The notes below the pieces were generated by a model, which made no database searches, was not told the DNA's origin, and saw only the letters and a list, made by a program, of their open reading frames with translations. Positions 36,467 through 45,971 of a stretch of 64,000 bases of DNA are shown one piece after another. Numbering within the stretch: position 1 is the first letter of the stretch; every line of letters starts with the position of its first letter. The DNA comes from Alphaproteobacteria bacterium. GTDB taxonomy: Bacteria; Pseudomonadota; Alphaproteobacteria; Caulobacterales; Maricaulaceae. The DNA lies in contig JAJRSJ010000037.1 in the NCBI GenBank assembly GCA_024278855.1, positions 1 to 64,000 on the forward strand, in the 5' to 3' direction. The position numbers and the translations under genes were made by a program.

Positions 36467-37236
36467 TGCTGCCAAAACTTGATGAAATTAGGTTGGGCGT
36501 CAATATCGACCATGTGGCCACCTTGCGCAATGCCCGCGGCGGGGCGCATCCTTGCCCGGTAGACGCGGCCCGTTTGGCCGTAGAGGCGGGCGCGGACGGG
36601 ATTACGGCCCATTTGCGCGAAGACCGCCGCCATATCAATGATGCGGACATGGCCAATTTGCAGGCTTTGTGTTTGGAGCTTGGCAAGCCGCTCAATTTCG
36701 AAATGGCGGCAACCCGGGACATGTTGGACATTGCTCTAGCCACCAAACCCCACGCCGTCTGTCTGGTGCCGGAAAACCGCACCGAGCGGACGACTGAAGG
36801 CGGGCTCAACGCCGCCGGATTGCATAACCAGATCACGCCCATAGCCCGCGCATTGGCCGAGAATGGCAGCCGTGTGTCTTTGTTCATAGAAGCAGTGCCG
36901 CACCAAATTGAAGCCAGTCATCAATGCGGCGCCCAGGTGGTGGAGTTCCATACCGGTGCCTATGCCCATGCTTTGGACACGGGCGAAAAAAGTCAGGCGG
37001 ACGGATTATTGCAAGCCATGCGTCTGGGGGCCAAGCAAGCCGCGAGGCTCGGTCTGGAAGTGCATTTCGGCCACGGGCTCACCTTTGACAATGTTGCGCC
37101 GGTCGCCGCAATCCCCCAAGCCAAAGAGCTAAATATAGGTCATTTCATTATCGGAGAGGCGGTGTTCATGGGACTGGAGCCTGCGATTGCCAAAATGCGC
37201 AGATTGATAGCCGGGGCGAGGAAGATTAACATATGA
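36466..37236 (+). CDS. pdxJ: pyridoxine 5'-phosphate synthase
   Basis: The 256-residue TIM-barrel enzyme condenses 3-amino-2-oxopropyl phosphate with deoxyxylulose 5-phosphate, the last ring-forming step of vitamin B6 synthesis. LGVNIDHVATLRNARGG at the N-terminus, ADGITAHLREDRRHI, PHAVCLVPENRTERTTEGG and VHFGHGLTFDNV are all conserved family blocks. It is coupled to pyrE by a TAATG overlap. A REP-like palindrome lies in the 193-base gap between it and acpS. Confidence 0.96.
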   Translation: MLPKLDEIRLGVNIDHVATLRNARGGAHPCPVDAARLAVEAGADGITAHLREDRRHINDADMANLQALCLELGKPLNFEMAATRDMLDIALATKPHAVCLVPENRTERTTEGGLNAAGLHNQITPIARALAENGSRVSLFIEAVPHQIEASHQCGAQVVEFHTGAYAHALDTGEKSQADGLLQAMRLGAKQAARLGLEVHFGHGLTFDNVAPVAAIPQAKELNIGHFIIGEAVFMGLEPAIAKMRRLIAGARKINI

Positions 37237-37263
37237 CTCCCCACCTACCCGCTCATACCGTTT

Positions 37264-37367
37264 CCGCTCACCCCGACGCAGGCCGGGGATGCAGGTATCC
37301 ATTCGCGAACTTTAATGTTAAAACCGTAAATTCAGGGATAGACCCCTGCATACGCAGGGGTGAGCGG
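37264..37367. repeat. REP-like palindromic intergenic element
   Basis: CCGCTCACCCC (37264-37274) and GGGGTGAGCGG (37357-37367) are exact inverted repeats. Just inside each are GC-rich stems (CCCCGACGCAGGCCGGGG and CCCCTGCATACGCAGGGG). Paired elements of this style, with CCCCGG/GCAGG cores, are frequent in alphaproteobacterial intergenic regions. It sits between pdxJ and acpS and could attenuate or stabilise the transcript. No other copy was noticed in this window. Confidence 0.65.
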
Positions 37368-37429
37368 GGTGTTGGGGTTTCGGGTGAGGGGCAAATAAAG
37401 GGTAGGGCATCTCCGCACGGCGCCGTCAC

Positions 37430-37822
37430 ATGATCGTCGGCATTGGCACTGATATTTGCGATATTCGGCGCATTGAAGCTTTGGTTGAAAAATTCGGCGA
37501 GCGCTTTACCCGCAAGGTCTTTACCAAAGGCGAGCGGGCCACGGCGGCAAAAATCAGCGGCTCGGGCAGTTCTTACGCCAAACGTTTTGCTGCCAAGGAA
37601 GCCACCGCCAAAGCGCTTGCAGATGCGACGACCGGGGCATTGTCCTGGCAAGATGTGGAGGTGGTCAACCACCCGTCGGGCAAGCCCGGGATAGTTCTGC
37701 ACGGTGCGGCCCTAAAACGCGCGCAAGCGCAACTTAAAGGGGGACAAAGCTGGAAACTTCATTTAAGCTTGAGCGACGACTACCCTTATGCGCAAGCCTT
37801 CGTAATTTTCGAGATTTTATGA
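37430..37822 (+). CDS. acpS: holo-[acyl-carrier-protein] synthase
   Basis: The 130-residue phosphopantetheinyl transferase activates acyl carrier protein. MIVGIGTDICDIRRIE carries the metal-binding aspartate and KRFAAKEATAKAL the conserved lysine-glutamate motif. HLSLSDDYPYAQAFVI closes the domain. It starts at ATG 37430 and its stop overlaps the lepB start by four bases (ATGA), showing tight coupling within the operon. Confidence 0.95.
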   Translation: MIVGIGTDICDIRRIEALVEKFGERFTRKVFTKGERATAAKISGSGSSYAKRFAAKEATAKALADATTGALSWQDVEVVNHPSGKPGIVLHGAALKRAQAQLKGGQSWKLHLSLSDDYPYAQAFVIFEIL

Positions 37823-38613
37823 GCCAAACAAACCAACAAGCCCCAAATAAATCTGCGCAAGCTAAAAACCAGTCCTTAGCCGGGGTGATTGTCGAGACCG
37901 TAAAAACCTTGATTATCGCATTTATTATCGCGTTTTTACTGCGGACATTTTTGTTTCAGTCCTTCCATATTCCGTCGCCCTCCATGGAGCCGACCTTGAC
38001 CAAAGGTGATTTTATCATCACGACAAAATATTCCCTTGGTTACGGAAAATACGCCGCTTCACCTTTGCCGTTTCCCGTCAACAAAGGCCGGATTTTCGAG
38101 CGTAGTCCCAAGCGCGGCGATATAATCGTGTTTAAACCCGAGGGCAGCAAGGTGCATTATGTCAAACGTTTGGTCGGGCTTCCGGGTGATGTAATACAGA
38201 TGAAAAAAGGGTTTTTATACATAAATGGTGACCGCCAGAAAACCGAAAAACTGTCAACCACAACCCAAAGCGACAGGGCCGGTAATCCGGTGCGCTTTGT
38301 CCAATATAGGGAGTATCTGGACGGGAAAAACAAACCCCACACCATAATTGACCAGCGCAGTGGTGGTGAGGTGGACAATACCGGCGAATATGCTGTGCCT
38401 GGCGGGCATTATTTCTTCATGGGCGATAATCGTGACCGCTCACTGGACAGCCGCTACCCGCCGCAACTGGGCGGTATTGGCATGGTTGCCGCCACCAATT
38501 TGGTCAGCCGGGCCGAATTTATCCTGTTGTCGGTAGAAGACGGGTTTAGCCTTAAAAGGCCGTGGACATGGACAAAAATGCGCAAGGATCGTTTTTTCAA
38601 AGGACTACGCTAA
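37819..38613 (+). CDS. lepB: signal peptidase I
   Basis: Inner-membrane serine protease of 264 residues that removes signal peptides from exported proteins. One transmembrane segment lies at about residues 27-45. The nucleophile is Ser55 in PSPSMEPTL and the general-base lysine is Lys116 in HYVKRLVGLPGD. The box E motif GDNRDRSLDSR follows. The N-terminal 20 residues are rich in Gln, Asn and Lys. It overlaps acpS by four bases and rnc begins at the next base after its stop. Confidence 0.96.
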   Translation: MSQTNQQAPNKSAQAKNQSLAGVIVETVKTLIIAFIIAFLLRTFLFQSFHIPSPSMEPTLTKGDFIITTKYSLGYGKYAASPLPFPVNKGRIFERSPKRGDIIVFKPEGSKVHYVKRLVGLPGDVIQMKKGFLYINGDRQKTEKLSTTTQSDRAGNPVRFVQYREYLDGKNKPHTIIDQRSGGEVDNTGEYAVPGGHYFFMGDNRDRSLDSRYPPQLGGIGMVAATNLVSRAEFILLSVEDGFSLKRPWTWTKMRKDRFFKGLR

Positions 38614-39321
38614 ATGGTTAAACTAACGCCGCAAACTCTCAAACGTCTGGCCGGGCTTGAGCAAGATATTGGCTATGTGTTCAAGGACAAGGATTTGGCT
38701 ATCACCGCTCTGACCCATTCTTCTTATGGGGATGGGCGCAGTAAAAATGCTAATAATGAGCGACTGGAATTTCTCGGGGACAGGGTGCTTGGCTTATTGA
38801 CCGCAGATAAATTGTTCGCATTTGACAATGGCGATGAGGGCAGTATGGCGCGCCGCCTCAACGCATTGGTGCGCAAGGAAACCTGTGCCAGAGTGGCCCG
38901 GTTGGTTAATTTGGGCGTATATCTTCTTATCTCTCCCTCCGAAGACCGCCAAGGCGGGCGAGATAAAACCTCAATTCTTGGTGATGCCTGCGAAGCCGTG
39001 TTGGCCGCACTTTATCTGGACGGCGGGCTAGGGTCCGCGCAGGAATTCTATGACAGCCATTGGCGGGCCGAAATTGAAAATGTTATGGCAAAAAGCACCA
39101 AAGACCCGAAAACTGATTTACAGGAAAAAGCATCTGCCCAGGGCTACGGCTTGCCGGAATATGCGGTGCTTGAACGCTCCGGCCCCGACCACCGGCCTTT
39201 ATTTGTGATTGAAGTTGACATTGCCGGGCTTGGCAAGGCAAAGGGCACAGGAAAATCCAAAAAAGACGCGGAGCGCTACGCCGCCCTGCATCTTTTGGAA
39301 AATTGGCCTAAACAGACCTAA
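38614..39321 (+). CDS. rnc: ribonuclease III
   Basis: The 235-residue double-strand-specific endoribonuclease processes rRNA precursors and structured mRNAs. The catalytic signature NERLEFLGDRVLGL is at about residues 48-61, and the second acidic cluster is in DACEAVLAALYLDGG. The C-terminal double-stranded RNA-binding domain starts around DPKTDLQEKASAQGYGLPEY. It abuts lepB directly and is followed by era, the usual lepB-rnc-era order. Confidence 0.96.
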   Translation: MVKLTPQTLKRLAGLEQDIGYVFKDKDLAITALTHSSYGDGRSKNANNERLEFLGDRVLGLLTADKLFAFDNGDEGSMARRLNALVRKETCARVARLVNLGVYLLISPSEDRQGGRDKTSILGDACEAVLAALYLDGGLGSAQEFYDSHWRAEIENVMAKSTKDPKTDLQEKASAQGYGLPEYAVLERSGPDHRPLFVIEVDIAGLGKAKGTGKSKKDAERYAALHLLENWPKQT

Positions 39322-39338
39322 CCAGAAATGATTGTAGT

Positions 39339-40361
39339 ATGAAAAAACCCGAAACCCATATCGGCACCCAGGGCAAAACCGGCACACCGACAAGAGCCGG
39401 CTTTGCCGCCATAATCGGCGCGCCCAATGGCGGTAAGTCCACTTTGGTCAATGCTTTGGTCGGCGAAAAAATTTCCATCGTGACCCATAAAATCCAGACC
39501 ACCCGCTTTCAAGTGCGCGGCATTGCCATGCACGACAGCGCGCAAATTGTTTTGGTGGACACACCGGGGATTTTCGAGCCAAGTGCCGGGCAGGGCGGGC
39601 GGCTTGACCGCTCTATGGTTCACGCCGCGTGGAGCGGGGTGGCGGACGCAGATGTCATTGTCCATGTGGTTGACGCCCCCTCCTATTGCAGAGTTGGAAG
39701 GGATGTGGGGCAAATAACCAGCGAGAAAGAGCCGAGTGCTCAAGATAAAAAAGCTGCTCAGGATACCAAGCGGGTCATCAAAGGTCTGGCCAAACGTTCG
39801 GGGCAACGCCCGGTTTATTTAGCACTGAACAAAATCGACGAAATAGAAAAAGAACATTTGCTTAAATTGGTAAAAATATTTAATAAAACGGATGTTTACA
39901 CGGAAATATTCATGTTATCTGCCCTCAAGGGGAATGGTGTACCGGCCCTTGCTGACAAGCTTGCCGGGGCTATGCCGGTTGGCCCGTATTTGTATCCGGT
40001 TGATCAGGCGGCGGACATTCCGTCGCGGCTGATGGCAGCGGAAATTACCCGCGAAAAACTGTTGTTGCGCCTGCATAATGAGCTACCCTACGCCTCCCAT
40101 GTGGAGACCGAAAAATGGTCAAAGATGCGCAACGGTGACATCCGTATTGAGCAAATTATTTATGTGCGCCGCAAGTCGCAAAAGCCGATAGTTCTGGGCA
40201 AGAACGGCCAGACTATAAAACAAATCGGGCAAATGGCCCGCCATGACATGACGGAATGCTTTGGCAAGAAAGTGCATTTGTTTTTGTTTGTCAAAGTGCG
40301 TGAAAATTGGCGCGAAGACCGCAGTAAATATCTTGAGAGCGGGCTAGAATTTGATGTATAA
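39339..40361 (+). CDS. era: GTPase Era
   Basis: The 340-residue Ras-like GTPase with a C-terminal KH domain takes part in 16S rRNA maturation and 30S assembly. G1 is GAPNGGKST at 27-35, G3 is DTPG, G4 is NKID. The KH domain has VRRKSQKPIVLGKNGQTIKQIG. It is about 40 residues longer than most Era proteins. The excess is an N-terminal polar tail and a charged insertion between G3 and G4 (SEKEPSAQDKKAAQDTK). recO follows in the same direction. Confidence 0.95.
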   Translation: MKKPETHIGTQGKTGTPTRAGFAAIIGAPNGGKSTLVNALVGEKISIVTHKIQTTRFQVRGIAMHDSAQIVLVDTPGIFEPSAGQGGRLDRSMVHAAWSGVADADVIVHVVDAPSYCRVGRDVGQITSEKEPSAQDKKAAQDTKRVIKGLAKRSGQRPVYLALNKIDEIEKEHLLKLVKIFNKTDVYTEIFMLSALKGNGVPALADKLAGAMPVGPYLYPVDQAADIPSRLMAAEITREKLLLRLHNELPYASHVETEKWSKMRNGDIRIEQIIYVRRKSQKPIVLGKNGQTIKQIGQMARHDMTECFGKKVHLFLFVKVRENWREDRSKYLESGLEFDV

Positions 40362-40393
40362 CGAGTTTGACGTCTGATGACCTTGGGTCTCAC

Positions 40394-41128
40394 ATGAAAT
40401 GGCAGGCTGACGGATATATTTTATCGGTGCGATCCCACGGCGAAACCTCGGCTATTGTCAATGTTTTGACCAAAGAACAAGGCCGCCATGCCGGCCTGGT
40501 GCGCGGTGGTCGGTCGCGCCGCCTGCGCCCGGTTTTGCAGCCGGGAAATCACGTAAATCTGGCGTGGAATGCGCGGCTTTCGGAACATTTGGGCACATTT
40601 ACGGTTGAGGCTCTGGATGCTCGCGCCGCCGTTTTGATGGAAGACCGTTTGTCACTGGCGGCGCTAAACGCGGCTTGTGTTTTGTGCATGCAGGCTTTGC
40701 CGGAACGCGAAGCCCACCCGAAACTTTATGATGTGTTTGAAATCCTGTTGGCGCAACTGCACGACAAGGACGTGTGGCCAGCCATATATGTGCGCTTTGA
40801 AATCGGTCTTTTGCAGGCCTTGGGCTACGGGCTTGATTTGTCGCAATGCGCCGCCACAGGCACCAAGGATAACCTGACCCATGTTAGTCCCCGCTCGGGC
40901 CGGGCCGTGTGCGCAGGTGCGGCCAAACCCTATTTGGATAAACTCTTGCCACTACCGCCGTTTTTACAAGGTCAAAATCAGGTTGGCGGCGACGATATAA
41001 TGGACGGTTTGTCCCTAAGCGAATATTTCCTAAAAACCCGGGTTTTCTACAGCCAAAACAAAGACCTGCCGGAAGCTAGGGCAAGGATGGTCGAGATGTT
41101 GGGAACCGCTCTTAAAAATCCAAACTAA
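40394..41128 (+). CDS. recO: DNA repair protein RecO
   Basis: The 244-residue recombination mediator works with RecF and RecR at gaps. MKWQADGYILSVRSHGETSAIVNVLT is the conserved OB-fold start, so ATG 40394 is preferred over the upstream in-frame ATG at 40367. RGGRSRRLRPVLQPGN and LLQALGYGLDLSQCAATG follow as expected, with SPRSGRAVC next. Only part of the usual zinc cysteine set is present, as in many Alphaproteobacteria. Its 3' end overlaps the convergent TonB receptor by 17 bases. Confidence 0.93.
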   Translation: MKWQADGYILSVRSHGETSAIVNVLTKEQGRHAGLVRGGRSRRLRPVLQPGNHVNLAWNARLSEHLGTFTVEALDARAAVLMEDRLSLAALNAACVLCMQALPEREAHPKLYDVFEILLAQLHDKDVWPAIYVRFEIGLLQALGYGLDLSQCAATGTKDNLTHVSPRSGRAVCAGAAKPYLDKLLPLPPFLQGQNQVGGDDIMDGLSLSEYFLKTRVFYSQNKDLPEARARMVEMLGTALKNPN

Positions 41129-43379
41129 TCCCGGCGAAAATTTCGCGGGGTTTGCCGGGGCGGATTCCGTAGGGGCGGCGGCCTGCCAGATAAATATTGT
41201 CGAACAGATTATCGGCTTTCAGGTGCAGGCGTATGCCGTCTTTTATGTCGTAATAAAGAGCCACATCAACCAGAGTACGTGCATCAACCCTTTGCGCCGC
41301 CGGGATGGGGCCTTGTCCCGGCACGTCGCGGGTTTCGCCGATGTAATTTAGACTGGCATTAAGCCCCCAAATATCACCATTAACGCCACCGCTCAGGGTG
41401 ATCTGGTTTTTCGGTACATAGGGGATTTCGTCGCCGACCATGACATTGCCGTAAATGTCGCTGTCTACTGTGCTGAGAAGCTTTGTATTGGTAAAAGTAT
41501 AAGCTAGGCTAATTGGGATAGAAATACCGTCAAGACTGCGGCCCAAATCCGTATTTGCCGTTATCTCAAGCCCGTACACATCCGCCGCGCCCGCGTTATC
41601 CGCGTCGCCAATATCGCACTCACTGCCGCCGGAAGAATTGGTGCATTGGGCCAACAAATTCGAATAATCATTGAAAAACCAGATGGCTTCAAACGACAAA
41701 TAGCCACTGTTATAGCGCCCGCCAAATTCGTAAGACACCGACCGTTCCGGGGCCGCCGTGCGGTTAGCCGGGCCGGGCGGCGAAAACCCCCGGCTCACAC
41801 CCGCCAACAGAGATAAACTCTCGCTGATATCATAGGTTAGCCCCAAGGACGGCAACCAGACATTAAAGGCATTTTCCCTGATGCTGTTTGGGGCCAAATT
41901 GCGGTCCGGTGTTGCCCAACGCATCTGTTCCGTCGTGATTTTCTCAAAGCGCAAACCGCCCGTGACGGCCCATGCACCGGTTGTTACTGTGTCTTCCATA
42001 AACACGGCCATGCTTTTGGCACCCGACAGCCGGTTGGCTTGGGTGCCGGGTGCGTTGTCTGTGGTTTTAATGACAAAGCCGTTATCAATCCGGTATTGGT
42101 CTTGCTCTTGAAAACGGTCTACCCCGTCCTCGTGGTAACGCACACTGGCCACCAGATTATGCTCAAGACCGCCCGTGTTAAATTCAATCCCGAGCGCCGA
42201 TTGCAGGCCTTTTGCAAAATAAACCCGGTTGTTTTGGCGAATGCCCAGCACATCATCCGGACTGGTATAGCCGTCCGGGCCGAGCAAGACTTGGTATTCC
42301 TGGGCGCAGGTTAGCGGATCGACCAAAATTTCATTGAGGCTGTTACATGTATCCAGATTTGAGAGCGCGGCATTATCAAACCGGTCAAGCTTCTCCCAAT
42401 TGCGGGCAAATTCGGTACGGTAAGCAAGAGTGGTCAGCTTTATATTGTCTGATAATTCAATATTATGGGTAGCCTGATAGGTTCTGTGTTCGGTGGTGAT
42501 ATTGTCAAATTGGCTGGCCCGGTAGCGCATCAGGGGGGCGCGGGCAAAATCTGCCTGGGTCAGGCCCAAATAAGTCTCGTCGGCATTACCTTTGCTATAT
42601 TGAAATTTCAGCAACAAGCTTTGCGGGCGAGCGGCCCCGGCTTTGGAATACAGGCCGAGCTTGCCAACATAATCGGATAACGCAAACCCCGTGCTGCCAA
42701 TATCAATCTGCTTAAACCCGCCGGCCCTGTCTTGATAGGTTTCCAGTAAAACCCCCACATCAAAGGGCAGGTTTTTGGCTTTGATGCGTTTGCCAACATA
42801 GGCGTGGATATTGGTACGATCAAGACTGCTCGTAAACGCGGTGATGTGCGCGGCGGGTTGTTTCGGGATCGGGGTCGAGAAAAACTGGATACTGCCCGCC
42901 GTAGTAATTGGCCCGTATTTAACCGCGCCTACGGACTTGCTGACCTCCACCGCGTTCATACGTGCTACGGCCGGAAAATAATAGGCCGACGGTGCTGAAA
43001 ACGGGGCCGGGGCTATAGGAATACCGTCCTCCAACAACAGGACTTTGCTAGATTTATCCGTACCCGAGCCGCGAATGCCGATATTGGGAAACAGGCCGTA
43101 CCCGTCTTCTTCTTGCAAGTTAACGCCCGGCACCGTGCGTAAAACCCGGTTGATATCAGTGTAGTTCTGGCGTTCTAAATCCGTTTTCGAGATATAAGAT
43201 ACCGAGCCGGGAATATCATTTATATTGCGCGTGCCGGTGACTGTGATGATGTCCAGTTGCTCAAAATCGGCATTGGGTAGTTTTTTGGCGTCTTGGGCTA
43301 GGCTAGGTGCGCCAAGTGTCAGTGCAAAAAATAAGGGGCTCGCCGTTCTTAGCCAAAATTTTTGTGTTGAGGGGGTCAT
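41112..43379 (-). CDS. TonB-dependent receptor, FecA-like
   Basis: Outer-membrane transporter of 755 residues. A signal peptide (to about SLAQ, residue 29) precedes the plug domain, with ITVTGTRNINDIPGSVSYIS as TonB box region and LQEEDGYGLFPNIGIRGSG as a plug motif. A 22-strand barrel follows, ending in REIFAGISLDF with terminal Phe. The plug (LLLEDGIPIAPAPFSAPSAYYFP) closely recalls ferric dicitrate receptors. No FecIR-type N-terminal signalling extension is seen, so control is probably by a Fur-type repressor; a box candidate is at 43431. Substrate is probably a ferric chelate, but this is inference. Confidence 0.93.
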   Translation of the reverse strand: MTPSTQKFWLRTASPLFFALTLGAPSLAQDAKKLPNADFEQLDIITVTGTRNINDIPGSVSYISKTDLERQNYTDINRVLRTVPGVNLQEEDGYGLFPNIGIRGSGTDKSSKVLLLEDGIPIAPAPFSAPSAYYFPAVARMNAVEVSKSVGAVKYGPITTAGSIQFFSTPIPKQPAAHITAFTSSLDRTNIHAYVGKRIKAKNLPFDVGVLLETYQDRAGGFKQIDIGSTGFALSDYVGKLGLYSKAGAARPQSLLLKFQYSKGNADETYLGLTQADFARAPLMRYRASQFDNITTEHRTYQATHNIELSDNIKLTTLAYRTEFARNWEKLDRFDNAALSNLDTCNSLNEILVDPLTCAQEYQVLLGPDGYTSPDDVLGIRQNNRVYFAKGLQSALGIEFNTGGLEHNLVASVRYHEDGVDRFQEQDQYRIDNGFVIKTTDNAPGTQANRLSGAKSMAVFMEDTVTTGAWAVTGGLRFEKITTEQMRWATPDRNLAPNSIRENAFNVWLPSLGLTYDISESLSLLAGVSRGFSPPGPANRTAAPERSVSYEFGGRYNSGYLSFEAIWFFNDYSNLLAQCTNSSGGSECDIGDADNAGAADVYGLEITANTDLGRSLDGISIPISLAYTFTNTKLLSTVDSDIYGNVMVGDEIPYVPKNQITLSGGVNGDIWGLNASLNYIGETRDVPGQGPIPAAQRVDARTLVDVALYYDIKDGIRLHLKADNLFDNIYLAGRRPYGIRPGKPREIFAGISLDF

Positions 43380-43430
43380 GGTTTTCTCGGTTTTGAATGG
43401 AGCGATATTGAATGGGGTTATAATTGCTGT

Positions 43431-43445
43431 TAAGAACTATTCTCA
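43431..43445 (-). promoter_or_regulatory. Fur-box-like site upstream of the TonB receptor
   Basis: On the coding strand the site reads TGAGAATAGTTCTTA, matching the 7-1-7 Fur consensus (TGATAATnATTATCA) at 11 of 14 defined positions. It lies 52 bases upstream of the receptor start, where a promoter would be. Alphaproteobacteria may use RirA or Irr instead, so iron control is inferred, not shown. Confidence 0.45.
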
Positions 43446-43469
43446 TATATGGATTATTTTTAAACGCAA

Positions 43470-43540
43470 GTGCGAATTAGTTGCACCTAGAGAAATGTGC
43501 GAATTAGTCGCACCTAGGAGTGTGTCGAATTCGTCGCACC
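43470..43540. repeat. three spaced copies of a palindromic 17-bp motif
   Basis: Three copies start at 43470, 43497 and 43523, a spacing of 27 and 26 bases. The best copy is GTGCGAATTAGTCGCAC, itself an inverted repeat of GTGCGA and TCGCAC. Copy 1 has one change; copy 3 has the first three bases altered and AATTCG in the centre. Copies 1 and 2 continue with CTAG. It lies in the 265-base gap between the TonB receptor and parC and looks like a multi-site protein-binding array. Confidence 0.7.
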
Positions 43541-43644
43541 TGACAAAGCGGCAACAGGCACAAATCTGTACAAACCTCAATCCGGTAATAGGACATTTAC
43601 TTTAAATTTTGTATGGTAAGGTCGAATCATTATTTGGAATTTTC

Positions 43645-45915
43645 ATGAGCGATACAAAAGACAAAAACGGCAGCCAAAACGGTACAAGCACCCCCGGCAA
43701 TATTATTGAAGAAAATATCGACGATGCCCTTGGCTCGCGTTATTTGGCCTATGCGATGGCGACCATCACCATGCGGGCTTTGCCGGACGTGCGCGACGGA
43801 CTTAAGCCTGTCCACCGCCGTATTCTCTATGCCATGCGCCAGTTAAAATTGAACCCGGAAAACGCCCACAAGAAATGCGCCCGGATTGTCGGGGATGTCA
43901 TGGGGCAATATCACCCCCACGGCGATGCCTCGATTTATGATGCTTTGGTCAAGCTGTCCCAGACATTTTCGGCCCGCTATCCTTTGGTGGACGGGCAGGG
44001 CAATTTTGGCAATATTGACGGCGATAGTGCAGCGGCCATGCGCTATACCGAAGCCCGTATGACCCCGGCCGGCAAGGCTTTGCTGGAAGGGCTTGAAGAA
44101 GACACAGTGGATTTTCGCGCCACCTATAACGAGGAAGACGAGGAGCCGGTGGTGTTGCCTGCGGGTTTCCCGAACTTGCTCGCCAATGGTTCCCAAGGCA
44201 TTGCAGTGGGCATGGCCACGTCGATCCCGCCCCATCATGCAGCGGAAATTTGCGCCGCCGCCCTGCATTTGATCAAAGCCCCCAAGGCCCGCATCGAAAC
44301 CCTGCTTGAACATGTAAAAGGGCCAGACTTGCCAACGGGCGGTATTGTTATCGAGCCCTTTGAGAATATCGTTGAGGCCTATGCCACCGGGCGCGGCGGT
44401 TTCAAGGTGCGTTCGCGTTGGCAGATTGAAGAATTGGGGCGCGGTCAATGGCAGATCGTGGTCACGGAAATTCCTTACCAAGTCCAAAAGTCCCGGCTGA
44501 TTGAAAAGCTTGCCGAGCTGATTGACGGTAAGAAAAACCCGTGGTTGGCGGATGTGCGCGATGAAAGCGCCGAAGATATTCGCGTGGTGCTGGAGCCTAA
44601 GAACAAAAATATCAATCCGGACATGCTCATGGAAAGCCTGTTCAAATCCACGGCCCTTGAGAGCCGTATCAGTTTGAATATGAATGTACTGGACGCTACG
44701 GGTACACCTCGCGTCATGGGTTTGCGCGAGACTATACAAGCATTTCTCGACCATCAGCGCGATGTGCTTAGGCGTCGTTCGCGTCACCGCCTTGCTAAGA
44801 TTGAAGACCGGATGGAGATTTTGGCCGGGCTAAAAATCGCCTATCTAAATCTCGATGAGGTCATCCGTATTGTCCGCTATGAAGACAAACCCAAGGACGA
44901 ATTGATCAAAGCCTTTAAACTGACCGAACGTCAGGCCGATGCTATTTTAAACATGCGTTTGCGGGCCTTGAATAAGTTGCAAGAGATCGAAATTCAGGCC
45001 GAATATGATGTTTTAGCTGAAGAAAAAAGACAGATTGAAGAATTGTTGGCTTCAGAGAAATTACAGTGGGGGCGCATCGCCGAGCAGATCCGCGAAATCC
45101 GTGATGTTTACGGCCCCAAAACCGAGCTGGGTAAACGCCGCACAACATTTGCTGATGAGCCGGACATTGAAATCGACATGTCCACGGCCTTTATCTCCAA
45201 AGAACCGGTAACAATTGTACTGTCCAAAATGGGCTGGATACGGGCGCTCAAAGGTAAAGTTGAGGATTTGTCTAGCCTCAAGTTCAAAGACGGCGACGGC
45301 CCGGATTTTGCCGTAGCCGCACACACCACCGACCAGATCCTCATGTTCGCCAGTAACGGCAAATTTTATACCTTGGGCGCGGATAAATTACCCGGCGGGC
45401 GCGGCAACGGCGAGCCCATACGCCTGATGGTCGATTTGGAAGATGATCATATGCCTATCGGCCTGTTTGTCCACGACCCTGACCGGGAACTGCTAGTGGC
45501 CAGTAGCGCCGGATATGGTTTCCGTGTCAAAGAAGCTGATATTGTCGCCGCCAAACGCAGCGGCAAACAAGTGCTCAATGTCAAAGGCAAGGTCGAAGCT
45601 CTGCGCTGTATCGCGGTTGCGGGCGAAAAAATCGCCACCATTGGCGAGAACCGCAAATTACTGATCTATGATGTGGAAGAATTGCCCGTACTGGGGCGCG
45701 GCAAGGGCGTGCGTTTGCAAAACTTCAAAGACGGCGGCCTGAAGGACATCACGACATTTGAGGCAGAAGACGGCTTGGTATTTGTGGACGCATCCGGGCG
45801 GCGTATCAGTGTCAGCGATTGGGAAATCCACCAAGGCAAGCGCGCCCAAGCCGGACGTATAGCCCCAAGAGGTTTCTACCGCTCTGGGGTATTTGCAGAG
45901 GATAAGCGTTTGTAG
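43645..45915 (+). CDS. parC: DNA topoisomerase IV subunit A
   Basis: The 756-residue cutting and re-joining subunit of topoisomerase IV decatenates daughter chromosomes. The DNA-cleaving tyrosine is Tyr134 in AMRYTEARM, and the upstream [15 protein letters not shown] is the quinolone-resistance-determining stretch. The C-terminal wrapping domain is shorter than in GyrA and lacks a clear GyrA box (QxRGGxG), which supports ParC over GyrA. ATG 43645 gives the expected acidic leader MSDTKDKN; an in-frame ATG at 43609 lies upstream. Confidence 0.93.
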   Translation: MSDTKDKNGSQNGTSTPGNIIEENIDDALGSRYLAYAMATITMRALPDVRDGLKPVHRRILYAMRQLKLNPENAHKKCARIVGDVMGQYHPHGDASIYDALVKLSQTFSARYPLVDGQGNFGNIDGDSAAAMRYTEARMTPAGKALLEGLEEDTVDFRATYNEEDEEPVVLPAGFPNLLANGSQGIAVGMATSIPPHHAAEICAAALHLIKAPKARIETLLEHVKGPDLPTGGIVIEPFENIVEAYATGRGGFKVRSRWQIEELGRGQWQIVVTEIPYQVQKSRLIEKLAELIDGKKNPWLADVRDESAEDIRVVLEPKNKNINPDMLMESLFKSTALESRISLNMNVLDATGTPRVMGLRETIQAFLDHQRDVLRRRSRHRLAKIEDRMEILAGLKIAYLNLDEVIRIVRYEDKPKDELIKAFKLTERQADAILNMRLRALNKLQEIEIQAEYDVLAEEKRQIEELLASEKLQWGRIAEQIREIRDVYGPKTELGKRRTTFADEPDIEIDMSTAFISKEPVTIVLSKMGWIRALKGKVEDLSSLKFKDGDGPDFAVAAHTTDQILMFASNGKFYTLGADKLPGGRGNGEPIRLMVDLEDDHMPIGLFVHDPDRELLVASSAGYGFRVKEADIVAAKRSGKQVLNVKGKVEALRCIAVAGEKIATIGENRKLLIYDVEELPVLGRGKGVRLQNFKDGGLKDITTFEAEDGLVFVDASGRRISVSDWEIHQGKRAQAGRIAPRGFYRSGVFAEDKRL

Positions 45916-45971
45916 GCTTGAAAACTTGAATTAAATCATTATATTAGTTGGGAACTGTAAAGGGGATTTAT

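Noticed and set aside
37233-37433. A 66-codon reading frame between pdxJ and acpS
   Set aside because: It lies over the REP-like palindrome, has a low-complexity translation and no homologous look.
43470-43540. Three spaced repeats considered as a CRISPR array
   Set aside because: Spacers would be only 6-9 bases, the repeats are palindromic and imperfect, and no cas gene is near.
43225-43605. A 126-codon frame spanning the receptor promoter
   Set aside because: It starts inside the receptor gene on the opposite strand and includes the repeat array; nothing suggests translation.
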